The notes: generated by a model not told the origin, from the letters alone. A stretch of DNA of 64,000 nt from Neorhizobium huautlense (GCF_030811685.1 NZ_JAUSRF010000005.1:62001-126000); one strand, 5' to 3'. Numbered from the stretch's first letter, positions 8,417 through 17,445 are shown. Translations and numbers: made by a program.

Positions 8417-9934
8417 ATGACCTGGACCCCAACGGGCAAACATTTTATCGCCGGCCAGTGGACGCCCGGCACCTCGACATTCAAATCGGAACCGGCGCAT
8501 GGCCCCGCGCATGACTTTGCCGTCGGCACCGTCGATCTCGTCGATCAGGCCTGCCGCGCCGCAGAAGGTGCCTTCGCGGCCTATTCTGCCAAGTCGCGTG
8601 AAGAACGCGCCACCTTCCTCGAAGCCATTGCCGAAGAAATCGACAAGCGCGGCGAAGCCGTCACTCTCATCGGCACGCAGGAAACCGGTCTGCCGGAAGG
8701 TCGCCTCAATGGCGAACGTGGCCGCACCACCGGCCAGCTGAAACTGTTCGCCGACCATATCCGCAAGGGCGCTCATCTCGATGCGCGTTTCGATGCCGCG
8801 CAGCCGGATCGTCAGCCGGCGGCCCGCCCGGAGATCCGTCTCGTTCAGCGGCCGATCGGCCCGGTCGCCGTGTTCGGCGCCTCCAATTTCCCGCTCGCCT
8901 TCTCCACGGCCGGTGGTGACACCGCCGCGGCCCTCGCTGCCGGTTGCCCGGTCGTCGTGAAAGGCCATTCCGCCCATCCCGGTACCGGCGAAATCATCGC
9001 CGAAGCCATTGCCGCCGCCGCTGAGCGCACCGGCATGCCGGCCGGCGTGTTCAGCCTCATCCAAGGCGGCCGTCGTGATGTCGGTACCGGCCTCGTCACC
9101 CATCCGGCCATCAAGGCCGTCGGCTTCACCGGCTCGCTTGCCGGCGGTCGCGCCCTGTTCGACCTTTGCGCCCAGCGCCCGGAACCGATCCCGTTCTTTG
9201 GCGAACTCGGCAGCGTCAACCCGATGTTCCTGCTGCCGGATGCCACCTCGGCGCGCGGCGAAGCGATCGGCAGCGGTTGGGCAGGCTCGCTCACCATGGG
9301 CGCCGGCCAGTTCTGCACCAATCCCGGCATTGCCGTCGTTGTCGAAGGCCCTGAAGCCGACAAGTTCGTGGCTGCCGCCAAGGCCGGTCTCGAAAAGGTG
9401 GCGGCCCAGACCATGCTGACCGATGGCATTGCCTCGGCCTACAAGGACGGTGTCGAGCGCATGCGCTCCAGCAATGCCGTGTCCCCGGTTCTTTCCACGG
9501 AGAGCGACGGCCGTAATGCCAGCCCGAACCTCTTCGAAACGACAGGCGCGACATGGCTTGCCGATCATGCTCTCGGCGAAGAAGTGTTCGGTCCTCTCGG
9601 TCTGGTCGTGCGCGTTGGCTCGACCGAAGAAATGGTCAATCTGGCGGAAAAATTCGCCGGCCAACTGACCGCCACCATGCATATGGACGACAGCGACCTG
9701 CCGCTTGCGCAAAAGCTGCTGCCGGTTCTGGAGCGCAAGGCCGGCCGCGTGCTGGTCAACGGTTTCCCGACCGGTGTCGAAGTGGTGGATTCCATGGTTC
9801 ACGGCGGTCCGTATCCGGCCTCGACCAATTTCGGCGCCACCAGCGTCGGCACGATGTCGATCCGCCGTTTCCTGCGTCCGGTATCCTACCAGAATTTTCC
9901 GGAGGCCCTGCTGCCGGCAGATCTGCGCAACTGA
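8417..9934 (+). CDS. 2,5-dioxovalerate (alpha-ketoglutaric semialdehyde) dehydrogenase
   Basis: A 505-residue aldehyde dehydrogenase. The N-terminal cofactor domain has NFPLAFSTAGGDTAAALAAG and GFTGSLAGGRALFDL; the catalytic Glu lies in FFGELGSVNP and the catalytic Cys in GQFCTNPG (about residue 300). The N-terminus (GKHFIAGQW) and the ELGSVNP motif match the 2,5-dioxovalerate dehydrogenase branch, which oxidises 2,5-dioxopentanoate to 2-oxoglutarate with NAD(P). This is the last step of the oxidative aldarate pathway. ATG 8417 follows GGAAGGAGAG. It sits between the dehydratase and the KdgD gene. Confidence 0.88.
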   Translation: MTWTPTGKHFIAGQWTPGTSTFKSEPAHGPAHDFAVGTVDLVDQACRAAEGAFAAYSAKSREERATFLEAIAEEIDKRGEAVTLIGTQETGLPEGRLNGERGRTTGQLKLFADHIRKGAHLDARFDAAQPDRQPAARPEIRLVQRPIGPVAVFGASNFPLAFSTAGGDTAAALAAGCPVVVKGHSAHPGTGEIIAEAIAAAAERTGMPAGVFSLIQGGRRDVGTGLVTHPAIKAVGFTGSLAGGRALFDLCAQRPEPIPFFGELGSVNPMFLLPDATSARGEAIGSGWAGSLTMGAGQFCTNPGIAVVVEGPEADKFVAAAKAGLEKVAAQTMLTDGIASAYKDGVERMRSSNAVSPVLSTESDGRNASPNLFETTGATWLADHALGEEVFGPLGLVVRVGSTEEMVNLAEKFAGQLTATMHMDDSDLPLAQKLLPVLERKAGRVLVNGFPTGVEVVDSMVHGGPYPASTNFGATSVGTMSIRRFLRPVSYQNFPEALLPADLRN

Positions 9935-9958
9935 AATAAAGCTTAGGAGGAGCCCTTC

Positions 9959-10864
9959 ATGATTGCACCGAACGACCTGCGAGAAATCATCCGCAACGGC
10001 CTTTTGTCCTTCCCCGTCACCCCTTTCGACGCGGAGGACAAATTTGCCGCAAAACCGTTCTCGGCGCATCTTGAATGGCTGTCTTCTTACCCCGTCGCCG
10101 GCCTGATCGTGGCCGGCGGCACCGGGGAACTGTTTTCACTGACCCCCGGCGAAGTCGTGGATGTGGTGAAAACCGCCCGTGCCGTGTCCGGTGATGCGCC
10201 TGTCATCGCCGGCTGCGGTTACGGCACGCGCATTGCCTGCGACATGGCCAAGGAAATCGAAAAGGCCGGCGGTGATGGCATTCTGCTTTTGCCGCATTAC
10301 CTCACCGAAGCGCCTGCCGATGGCATCGCCGCCCGCGTGCGCGCCGTGTGCAAATCCACCAATATGGGCGTCATCGTTTATAACCGCGGCCAGGCCCGCG
10401 TGTCCGCCGAACAGCTGGCGCAGCTGGCCGACGAATGCCCCAACCTGATCGGGTTCAAGGATGGCACCGGCGATATCGACACCGTGCGCCGCGTCACCGT
10501 CGCGCTGGGTGATCGTCTCTCTTATATCGGCGGCATGCCCACGCATGAGCTTTTTGCGCAGGCCTATCGTGGCGCCGGCATGCCGACCTATTCGTCTGCT
10601 GTCTTTAATTTCGTGCCAGAAACGGCGCTGAAATTTCACGCCGCCTTCACCGCGGGTGACGACGCCACTTGCGAACAGATGCTGCGGGATTTCTATTACC
10701 GTTTTGCCCGCATTCGTGACCGCAAGGCCGGTTATGCCGTTTCCGCCATCAAGGCGGGTGTGCGTCTTCGCGGTTTCGATGCCGGCCCGGTGCGCGCGCC
10801 GCTGGTCGATCTCACCGAGGAAGAGGTCGAGATGATGCGCGAATTGATCGCCTCGGCGAACTGA
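9959..10864 (+). CDS. kdgD: 5-dehydro-4-deoxyglucarate dehydratase (DHDPS/NAL superfamily)
   Basis: A 301-residue (beta/alpha)8-barrel lyase of the dihydrodipicolinate synthase/N-acetylneuraminate lyase superfamily. The opening NGLLSFPVTPFD and GLIVAGGTGELFSL are typical of KdgD. The conserved Tyr is in GVIVYNRGQ and the Schiff-base Lys in LIGFKDGTGD (about residue 167). The enzyme dehydrates and decarboxylates 5-dehydro-4-deoxyglucarate to 2,5-dioxopentanoate, the substrate of the preceding dehydrogenase. TTAGGAGGAG precedes the start, and 24 bases separate it from the dehydrogenase gene, so they share a transcript. Confidence 0.92.
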   Translation: MIAPNDLREIIRNGLLSFPVTPFDAEDKFAAKPFSAHLEWLSSYPVAGLIVAGGTGELFSLTPGEVVDVVKTARAVSGDAPVIAGCGYGTRIACDMAKEIEKAGGDGILLLPHYLTEAPADGIAARVRAVCKSTNMGVIVYNRGQARVSAEQLAQLADECPNLIGFKDGTGDIDTVRRVTVALGDRLSYIGGMPTHELFAQAYRGAGMPTYSSAVFNFVPETALKFHAAFTAGDDATCEQMLRDFYYRFARIRDRKAGYAVSAIKAGVRLRGFDAGPVRAPLVDLTEEEVEMMRELIASAN

Positions 10865-10878
10865 GTTTTCGAACTGAC

Positions 10879-10901
10879 CGGGCGGGTTGTTCATCCGCCC
10901 G
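10879..10901 (+). terminator. Hairpin after kdgD, possible terminator
   Basis: A 7-bp stem (CGGGCGG/CCGCCCG) with a 9-base loop starts 14 bases after the kdgD stop. No T-run follows, so termination may be partial or Rho-assisted. The rest of 10902-11058 shows no gene. Confidence 0.4.
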
Positions 10902-11058
10902 ATCGCTGCTTCGGGCGTCATGCACAACACGCTCATGCATTAGTGTTTATGTGCCGTAATCGGGTTCGTTGGCAAAGAGGAGCTGCCGACGGATCACTGC
11001 CAAAAAGGGAATGCCATTCACTGCAAACCGCGCTTGATGCGCATGGGAGGAGACTGAC

Positions 11059-12579
11059 ATGAAATCCAATTTAGCAACTGCCTGCCTGTCCACGGCCATG
11101 ATCGCCATGGCCTGTAGCCCCGCCTTGGCGCAGGACGCCAAGAAGAATGTCACCGTGGTTCTTGCCGAAACCGTCGATGTGGTCGAGCCCTGCATGGCCG
11201 CCCGCCAGGATGTCGGTCGCGTCATCTCGCAGAATGTCAACGAGATGCTGGTGGAGTTCGATTATACCAACAGCGAATTGAAGCCGCGGCTTGCCACCGA
11301 GTGGAAGCAGATCAACGACGCGACCTGGGAATTCAAGCTGCGGGAAAATGTGAAATGGCATGACGGCAAGCCGTTCACTGCCAAGGATGTGCAGTTCACG
11401 CTGGAGCGCAACAAGAACAAGAAGATCACCTGCGAAGTCGGCGGCAAATATCTCGGCGGTACCGAATTCTCGTTCGAAAGCCCGGATGAAAACACCATCC
11501 GCATCACCACCAAGCCTGCTCAGCCGATCCTGCCGCTGCTGATGACCGTCATCCCGATGGAATCCGCTGAGGCGACACCTGCGGATGAATACACGCGTAA
11601 GCCCATCGGCACCGGCCCTTATACGTTCGACCAGTGGACTGTTGGCCAGAACATCGTTCTGAAGCGCAATCCGAATTACTGGGGTGAGCAGCCGCAGGTG
11701 GAGCAGGCGACCTATCTGTTCCGTTCCGACAGTGCCGTTGCTGCGGCCATGGTCGAAGCGGGTGAAGCCGATATCGTGCCGGCCGTTGCCGTGCAGGATG
11801 CCACCAACAAGGAAACCGATTTCGCCTATCCGAACTCGGAAACCACGTCGCTGCGTATCGATACGCGTGAGGCGCCGACCAATGACCGTCGTATTCGCGA
11901 GGCGATGAACCTTGCGATTGATCGCCAGGCCATGCTCGGAACGCTGTTCCCGGTCGAGGCCAAGATCGCCACCCATCTCGTGGTGCCGACCACGATCGGC
12001 TATAACCCGGATGTTCCGGCTTGGCCTTACGACCCGGAAAAGGCAAAGGAACTGGTGGAAGCGGCGAAAGCCGATGGCGTGCCGGTCGATCGCGAAATCC
12101 GTATCATCGGCCGTAACGGACAATATCCGAATGCCACCGAGACGATGGAAGCGATCATGGCGATGCTTCAGGAAATCGGTCTCAACGTCAAGCTCGACAT
12201 GTATGACGTATCGGTCTGGAACGGTTATTTCGTCGCTCCCTTCGTCAAGGATTCCGGACCGACGCTGACCCAGTCGCAGCATGACAATGCCACCGGCGAT
12301 CCCGTCTTCACCGCGTTCGTGAAATACGCTTCGGGCGGTTCACACTCGATGGTGCGTGATCCGGCTGTCGACGACCTGATCTCCAAGGCAACCGCCGCCA
12401 CCGGCGAAGAGCGTACGAAACTCTGGAAGGAGCTGTTTTCCAAGGTCAACACGGACATCATCGCCGATATCCCGATGTTCCACATGGTTGGCTTCACGCG
12501 TGTTTCCAAACGTCTGGATTTCAAGCCGACGATTGCCACGAACTCGGAACTGCAGTTGTCGCAGATCCGTTTCAAGTGA
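11059..12579 (+). CDS. Periplasmic family-5 solute-binding protein of an ABC importer
   Basis: A 506-residue exported protein. A Sec signal peptide (MKSNLATACLSTAMIAMACS then PALAQ, cleavage about residue 25) is followed by the SBP_bac_5 fold: NVNEMLVEFDYTNSELKPRL, WEFKLRENVKWHDGKPF, and the GTGPYTFDQWTVGQNIVLKR motif. These proteins capture peptides, opines or sugar acids in the periplasm and pass them to DppBC-type permeases. No permease is adjacent, whereas the importer at 1517-5006 lacks a binding protein, so the two are probably partners (inference). GGGAGGAG precedes the start. The gene is followed by a hairpin and then the Ldh2-type dehydrogenase. Confidence 0.92.
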   Translation: MKSNLATACLSTAMIAMACSPALAQDAKKNVTVVLAETVDVVEPCMAARQDVGRVISQNVNEMLVEFDYTNSELKPRLATEWKQINDATWEFKLRENVKWHDGKPFTAKDVQFTLERNKNKKITCEVGGKYLGGTEFSFESPDENTIRITTKPAQPILPLLMTVIPMESAEATPADEYTRKPIGTGPYTFDQWTVGQNIVLKRNPNYWGEQPQVEQATYLFRSDSAVAAAMVEAGEADIVPAVAVQDATNKETDFAYPNSETTSLRIDTREAPTNDRRIREAMNLAIDRQAMLGTLFPVEAKIATHLVVPTTIGYNPDVPAWPYDPEKAKELVEAAKADGVPVDREIRIIGRNGQYPNATETMEAIMAMLQEIGLNVKLDMYDVSVWNGYFVAPFVKDSGPTLTQSQHDNATGDPVFTAFVKYASGGSHSMVRDPAVDDLISKATAATGEERTKLWKELFSKVNTDIIADIPMFHMVGFTRVSKRLDFKPTIATNSELQLSQIRFK

Positions 12580-12595
12580 TCCGCAGCTGAATGAA

Positions 12596-12622
12596 GTGGG
12601 CCGCATCGCGTGTGCGGCCCAC
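12596..12622 (+). terminator. Intercistronic hairpin after the binding-protein gene
   Basis: A perfect 10-bp stem (GTGGGCCGCA/TGCGGCCCAC) with a 7-base loop, 17 bases after the stop and 20 bases before the next gene. Only weak T content follows. Such hairpins commonly protect the binding-protein mRNA and reduce read-through to the next gene. Confidence 0.5.
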
Positions 12623-12642
12623 ACCCATTTCCCCACGAGACC

Positions 12643-13710
12643 ATGGATGAACCGATGCCGCTGATCGAACGCGCCGCCCTGACCGATTTTGCCCAAGACA
12701 TGCTGACCCGCGCCGGCATGGAGGCGGACAAGGCCAAAGCCACCGCCGCCATTCTCGTCGAAGGCGACATGATCGGTCACGAAACCCATGGTGTCAGCCT
12801 TCTCCACTGGTATGTCGAGGCGTTGGAAGACGGTTCGCTTGCCAAGGCCGGCGATTATGAAGTGGTCAATGATCGCGGTGCTGCCTTTGTCTGGGACGGC
12901 AACTCGCTGCCGGGCGCGTGGCTGTTGTCCGAAGCACTGGATCAGGCCTGTGAACGTGTCGGACAATATGGCGTGGTCACGGCGGCCATCCGCAACTGTC
13001 ACCATACCTGCGCGCTCTCCGCATTCATGCGGCAGGTGACGGAACGCGGGCTGATCGTGCAGATTTCCGTTTCTCACCCCGCCGCCAGCCGCGTCGCGCC
13101 CTATGGCGGCACAAAACCGCTTCTGACACCGAATCCGATGGCCGCCGGTTTTCCGACATCCGCCGACCCGATCCTGATCGATGTTTCCGCTTCGATCACC
13201 ACCACGACGATGACGCAGACGCTGGCCAAGGCCGGCCAGAAATTTCCTGAGGCCTGGGCACTGACCGCCTCGGGCGAACCGACCGACGACCCGCGTGAGG
13301 TGACTGAACATGGCGGCACGATGATGCCGCTTGGCGGGCAGTTGAAGGGGCACAAGGGTTTTGGCCTCGCGCTGATCGTCGAACTTTTGGGGCAGGGGCT
13401 TTCCGGCAAGGGCCGCGCCAATGCGCCGGCCGGCGTTTTTTCGCAGAGCGCCTTCCTGCAGGTCATCGATCCCGAATTTTTCGCGGGCCTTGATGCCTTT
13501 ACTGCTCAATCTGACTTTTTGAGCGATGCCTGCCGCAGCAATCCGCCGGCGGCATGGAACAATGGCCCGGTGCGTATGCCGGGAGACAGCGCCGCCCGCA
13601 AGCGCCGTGTGGCGCTCGAAAAAGGTGTGCCGGTGGGCGATCTCGCATGGGAAAAACTGACCCGCGATGCCAAACGTCTGGGTATCGACATTCCATCAGT
13701 ATTTGCTTGA
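12643..13710 (+). CDS. Ldh2-type malate/L-lactate dehydrogenase family oxidoreductase
   Basis: A 355-residue member of the malate/L-lactate dehydrogenase family with a non-Rossmann NAD(P) fold. Typical motifs are GDMIGHETHGVSLLHWYVEA, the His-containing IRNCHHTCALSAF, VAPYGGTKPLLTPNPMAAGF and GHKGFGLALIVELL. The family reduces or oxidises 2-oxo/2-hydroxy acids (2,3-diketogulonate, ureidoglycolate, piperideine-2-carboxylate, malate); the substrate is not resolved here. ATG 12643 was preferred; ATG 12655 is an alternative. It follows the binding-protein gene and may process the imported hydroxy acid. Confidence 0.85.
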   Translation: MDEPMPLIERAALTDFAQDMLTRAGMEADKAKATAAILVEGDMIGHETHGVSLLHWYVEALEDGSLAKAGDYEVVNDRGAAFVWDGNSLPGAWLLSEALDQACERVGQYGVVTAAIRNCHHTCALSAFMRQVTERGLIVQISVSHPAASRVAPYGGTKPLLTPNPMAAGFPTSADPILIDVSASITTTTMTQTLAKAGQKFPEAWALTASGEPTDDPREVTEHGGTMMPLGGQLKGHKGFGLALIVELLGQGLSGKGRANAPAGVFSQSAFLQVIDPEFFAGLDAFTAQSDFLSDACRSNPPAAWNNGPVRMPGDSAARKRRVALEKGVPVGDLAWEKLTRDAKRLGIDIPSVFA

Positions 13711-13742
13711 AAACATTCCGAAAACGGATGGTCCGTCGGGAA

Positions 13743-13772
13743 CAGGGTAAAACTATTGCGGCTTTTACCCTG
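13743..13772. terminator. Hairpin downstream of the Ldh2-type gene
   Basis: A 10-bp stem (CAGGGTAAAA/TTTTACCCTG) with a 10-base loop, 32 bases after the stop codon. The A-rich left arm and T-rich right arm could end transcription in either direction, but no further T-run follows. Nothing else is seen in 13711-13913. Confidence 0.4.
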
Positions 13773-13913
13773 CTTATCCTTGGGCGCGTTGCGGATAAGT
13801 CACAACCCCGGCCGCGAAACGGTCACAATTGGTTTTTTCCCGCTTGAAGTGTTGCCGCGTCAAACCTCGCTGATACTTATCGTTGAACCGATTCTTTTAT
13901 TCAAGGATACGTG

Positions 13914-15053
13914 ATGCGGAAGCTTGCGCCCTTCGTTGTTTTAGCTCTTTTGAGTGCATGCGCCAGTCCTTCCGACGGCCCGGGCGCTGGTGCTTTTTAC
14001 AATACCGTTGATCCTGTTACCAAAGAGCGCGTGCCGGTCACCCGTCTGGCGGATGCGCCGATGGCGCCGCCGATCACGCAGCCCATGTCCTACGCGCCGA
14101 CCGATCTCGGTCTCGCCGGCATGCGCTCGGGTGGTTATGTCGATCAGCGCCTGCGTCGTGGCGATGTCATCGAGGTCACCATTCTCGATACCGGTGAAGA
14201 GGGCATGTTCTCCTCCACCCAGAGCAAGACGCTCAATCTCGGCAAGTTCACGGTCGATTCCGCCGGCACGGTCACGATGCCTTTCGTCGGTCGCCAGCGC
14301 GTGCTGGAATCCTCGCCGGAAGCGCTGCAGTCGCGCATCGTCAACGGCCTCAAGGGTTCTGCCGTCAATCCGCAGGCGGTCGTTACAGTTGTCGATAAGC
14401 CGTCCACCGGCTTTACCGTCAATGGCGATGTCCGCTCTGCCGGTCGTTTCCCGCTGACAGCCCGCAAGGAGCGTGTGCTCGATGCCATCGCGCTTGCCGG
14501 CGGTTCGTCCTCGGCACCGGGTTCTGCCACGGTCACGCTCATCCGCGGCGGCCAGCAGGCCAGCGCGCCGATCCAGCGCCTGATGAACGACAATGCCCAG
14601 AACGTCTATCTTCTGCCGGAAGATCAGGTTTTTGTCGGCAAGGATTCTCCGACCTTCACCGCATTCGGCGCCTTCAAGAGCGTTGGTGAGTTTGAATTCG
14701 AGCCGGGCAAGCTGACGCTCGCCCAGGCATTCGGCCGCGCCGGTGGTCTGCTGGATGACCGCGCCAATGCCCGCAACGTTTACCTCCTGCGCAACGAAAC
14801 GGTCTACAGGCCGCTGCCGGGCGCTGCCGAAAAGCAGAAGCTGGTCACCACCTACAGCGTTTCGAACAAGCCTGCCGTCTACCGCATCGACATGAAGGAC
14901 ATTTCCAACCTGGCGTTGATGCAGCGTTTCCAGATGGCCAAGGGTGACATGCTGTATGCCACCAATGCCGGCATGGTCGATTTCGCAAAACTCTTCACCA
15001 TCTACCAGAAGAGTGTTGCCACCGCCGCAGCACCGCTGCCGGGCGCAAACTGA
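13914..15053 (+). CDS. Wza-like polysaccharide export outer-membrane lipoprotein
   Basis: A 379-residue protein with a lipoprotein signal: a hydrophobic N-terminus ending in the lipobox LSAC, so Cys16 would be lipidated. A Poly_export domain (RLRRGDVIEVTILDTGEEGM) is followed by SLBB-type repeats (VNGDVRSAGRFPLTARKERV; GAFKSVGEFEFEPGKLTLAQ). Proteins of this type form the outer-membrane channel for capsule or exopolysaccharide export. No polymerase, flippase or glycosyltransferase gene is adjacent, so it may serve a polysaccharide system encoded elsewhere. ATG 13914 follows AAGGATAC; a GTG codon lies directly before it. It converges on the T6SS kinase gene. Confidence 0.88.
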   Translation: MRKLAPFVVLALLSACASPSDGPGAGAFYNTVDPVTKERVPVTRLADAPMAPPITQPMSYAPTDLGLAGMRSGGYVDQRLRRGDVIEVTILDTGEEGMFSSTQSKTLNLGKFTVDSAGTVTMPFVGRQRVLESSPEALQSRIVNGLKGSAVNPQAVVTVVDKPSTGFTVNGDVRSAGRFPLTARKERVLDAIALAGGSSSAPGSATVTLIRGGQQASAPIQRLMNDNAQNVYLLPEDQVFVGKDSPTFTAFGAFKSVGEFEFEPGKLTLAQAFGRAGGLLDDRANARNVYLLRNETVYRPLPGAAEKQKLVTTYSVSNKPAVYRIDMKDISNLALMQRFQMAKGDMLYATNAGMVDFAKLFTIYQKSVATAAAPLPGAN

Positions 15054-15075
15054 TCCGATTTAAAACTGCTTGATT

Positions 15076-15972
15076 TCAAAGGCCGCCGAGCATCTGCAAG
15101 GCGGCCTTTGCATTTTCAGGCCTATCTTGCGGCAGCGGCTGGGAAAGACGGCCGGCGAGGGCGTGAAGGTCTATCGCTTCCGCATCACCACAGTTTCGCA
15201 GCATCAGCGACAGGATACGGCCGGCCGCAAACAGATCGGCACGGTGGTCGATCACCCCGCCCTCCTTTTGCTCTGGCGCTGCAAAATCCGGATGGCCGGC
15301 GAAGGAAATATCGAGATCGCGATGGGCTTCGCCGCTGCGCAGCGCAATACCGAAATCGGCGATCCTCAATGTGTCGGACGATTGTCCGGCGAAAAGGATG
15401 TTGGCGGGCGAAAGGTCGCAATGCACGAAACCGCGCTCATGAATGGCGGACAGCCCCTCCAGCATGGCGGTCATGATCACGCGAATTTCGTCCGGTGAGC
15501 TTGGCGTCGAGGCAAGTCGGTCTGCGAGACTGTTTTCGCACCATTCCAGCACCAGGGCGGGGCGACCATCGTCCAGCCGCAACAGGATCTGCGGCTGGAT
15601 GATATGCGGATGGCCCAGGGCGAGGCCGATTTCCGCTTCCTGCAACAGCATGCGTCGCGCGATCGGATCGTGAGAATGGTCGGAATGTACCGTCTTCACG
15701 GCATGCTGTGAGCCCAGATCACGATGACGGGTGCGGAAAATTTCGGTCAATCGGCCGCCGGCCGACCGTTCTTCGATCACGAACGTATTGCCGATGATGT
15801 CGACCGACGCCTCACTCAGGCGGTGTTCACCCCGATCCAGCGCGTCGCGCACACGATCGATGAGCATGCGACGATCTTCGTCGCTGCGTCTTCCGCCGTC
15901 ATCATGCACGAGGCTCTGCCAGAGGTCGGCAAAGCGTTTTTGGATGTCGGCGAAACCCGGATTACCGGCCAT
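15076..15972 (-). CDS. ppkA: T6SS serine/threonine protein kinase PpkA (ImpN)
   Basis: A 298-residue cytoplasmic kinase of Hanks type. After about 70 N-terminal residues come the Lys of subdomain II (HAVKTVHSD), the catalytic loop FVHCDLSPANILF, the metal-binding DFG in RIADFGIAL and FAAPEQ in place of APE. In Agrobacterium PpkA phosphorylates TssL, letting Fha bind and switch secretion on. Unlike many PpkA proteins it lacks a C-terminal membrane and periplasmic part. ATG 15972 was preferred to ATG 15978 because AAGG lies six bases from the former and abuts the latter. It is the last gene of the imp operon and overlaps tagF-pppA. Confidence 0.9.
   Translation of the reverse strand: MAGNPGFADIQKRFADLWQSLVHDDGGRRSDEDRRMLIDRVRDALDRGEHRLSEASVDIIGNTFVIEERSAGGRLTEIFRTRHRDLGSQHAVKTVHSDHSHDPIARRMLLQEAEIGLALGHPHIIQPQILLRLDDGRPALVLEWCENSLADRLASTPSSPDEIRVIMTAMLEGLSAIHERGFVHCDLSPANILFAGQSSDTLRIADFGIALRSGEAHRDLDISFAGHPDFAAPEQKEGGVIDHRADLFAAGRILSLMLRNCGDAEAIDLHALAGRLSQPLPQDRPENAKAALQMLGGL
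15078..15109 (+). terminator. Terminator for the export lipoprotein, inside the 3' end of ppkA
   Basis: A 10-bp stem (AAAGGCCGCC/GGCGGCCTTT) with a 12-base loop, followed by GCATTTTC. It overlaps the last codons of the convergent ppkA gene, so the same bases encode the kinase C-terminus and probably stop plus-strand transcription. Confidence 0.6.
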
Positions 15973-17434
15973 TGCCATCCTTCACGTCGATCACGACGGC
16001 GCTGAGGTTTTCGCGGCAATTGGCGATGAGGCCTTCCTGGATCAGCGTGTTGGCAATATCGTCGATGTCACCGGACAGCAGGATCTCGGCGATATTGCGC
16101 TCCGGTATCACCCGCGACAGCGGATGGCTGCAGAGAAGAAAACGATCGCCGGCCTGTAATTCATCCAGAATGACTTCCGGCGAAAGCTGCCCCGCAAGAC
16201 CGATGGCGCGTGAGAGGGAACGGCGAAGACCAACCGACACATGGTCTCGTGTCAGGCAGCGCATCATGCCGTCGCGCAGCAGATAGGCGCGTGCATCGCC
16301 GGCCCAGATCAACGCAAACCGGTCCTCGACCACACCGAGCGAAACGAGGCTGGCGCTCGGCGGCTTGCGCCCCCAGGACCCGCCCGTCGATTGCAGGACA
16401 CCGTTGGCGCGGCCGAGCTTGCCTTTCATTTCCTGAACAAGGCTTTCGATCGTGTCCTGCGGTGCCGTATCCGACAGCATGGCGATGGTCTGTCGGCTCG
16501 CTTCCACAGCCTCATTGCCGTCGCCAACCCCATCGGCTACCGCAAACAGGAATGGCGTATGCTGCGCCAAAACGGCGTCCGCATTCAGGCTGAGACGCGT
16601 GCCGGCATGGGTCGCCTTGTCGTGTCGCAGGCGAAAATTCCGGGGGGTGGCAACCGGGAGAGGCGCAGGCTCAAGGCTTGGTTCATTTGCAGGCTCGGCT
16701 TCGACCCTGTTCAGATTTGCCGCGGCCGGCGGTTGCGGCTGAACCGGCGCGGGTTCCGGTTCGACTATTGGCGGCGCAGCCGGTTCCGGCTGCGGAGGGC
16801 CGGAAGCCTCCATGCCGGCCATCAGTAGTTCCAGAAAATCCGTCGGCTGCGGCGCACCGCCGCTGCGAAACCCCTTGTTCTGGCGATCATCGGGATCGAA
16901 ACGCCACCAAAGTGTGTCCGGTCTCTGGCTTCTGCCGGCGCGTGGTTCGAAATGCTGGTCCGATGGGCGCAGGTGTCGAAGCCGTTTCAGACTTGCCGTA
17001 AATGTGTCGAGATCGAAATCACGGCGGGAAACCGTCTCGGCAAGCGCCTCCAGCGCCAGAAACCATGTTTCGTCCAGGCAGAGTTTTCGCGTGTCGTCGG
17101 CAAATTCGTGCAATTGCGCGGTGATGACCAGCGGAAAACTTCTGCCCACGCGGTCACGGCTGGGGACGATGACGCCGGCAACCGTCACTGGTCCCCAGAC
17201 GCCACGTTCTGCCACGAACCGCCATGCCGGCATGTTGCGAAAGATCGCTTCCCAGTTTTCGCCGGCATGCTGATGCGCCTTGGCGATGCCGGCCTGCAGC
17301 CAGGCATCAAGTGCATCCTGAACCGAGCGGCGAAGACCGGTCGAGACAAAATCGCCATGGCTTGGAAGCTTGCCGAAAAAGCCGATCCGGTCGGCCTCCA
17401 TGCTGACCGGATCGAGAGCGGAACGTGCCGGCAT
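15962..17434 (-). CDS. tagF-pppA: T6SS TagF-PppA fusion (ImpM; TagF domain plus PP2C-like domain)
   Basis: A 490-residue fusion of two T6SS regulators. The N-terminal TagF domain (about residues 10-215) starts with IGFFGKLPSHGDFVSTGL; a Pro/Glu-rich linker (about 220-285) leads to a PP2C-like domain with THAGTRLSLNADAVL, FAVADGVGDG and WAGDARAYLLRDG. TagF represses secretion post-translationally and PppA reverses PpkA phosphorylation in systems studied. The region where PP2C phosphatases have CSDGL, supplying a metal-binding Asp, reads LLCSHPLSR here. ATG 17434 has GAGGA upstream; a TTG overlapping the tssM stop is an alternative start. Confidence 0.9.
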   Translation of the reverse strand: MPARSALDPVSMEADRIGFFGKLPSHGDFVSTGLRRSVQDALDAWLQAGIAKAHQHAGENWEAIFRNMPAWRFVAERGVWGPVTVAGVIVPSRDRVGRSFPLVITAQLHEFADDTRKLCLDETWFLALEALAETVSRRDFDLDTFTASLKRLRHLRPSDQHFEPRAGRSQRPDTLWWRFDPDDRQNKGFRSGGAPQPTDFLELLMAGMEASGPPQPEPAAPPIVEPEPAPVQPQPPAAANLNRVEAEPANEPSLEPAPLPVATPRNFRLRHDKATHAGTRLSLNADAVLAQHTPFLFAVADGVGDGNEAVEASRQTIAMLSDTAPQDTIESLVQEMKGKLGRANGVLQSTGGSWGRKPPSASLVSLGVVEDRFALIWAGDARAYLLRDGMMRCLTRDHVSVGLRRSLSRAIGLAGQLSPEVILDELQAGDRFLLCSHPLSRVIPERNIAEILLSGDIDDIANTLIQEGLIANCRENLSAVVIDVKDGNGR

Positions 17435-17445
17435 GATCGGCGTCC

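Noticed and set aside
8240..10069. 609-codon minus-strand frame opposite the dioxovalerate dehydrogenase
   Set aside because: Antisense shadow of a clear aldehyde dehydrogenase with catalytic motifs on the plus strand; low-complexity Gly/Arg/Asp composition.
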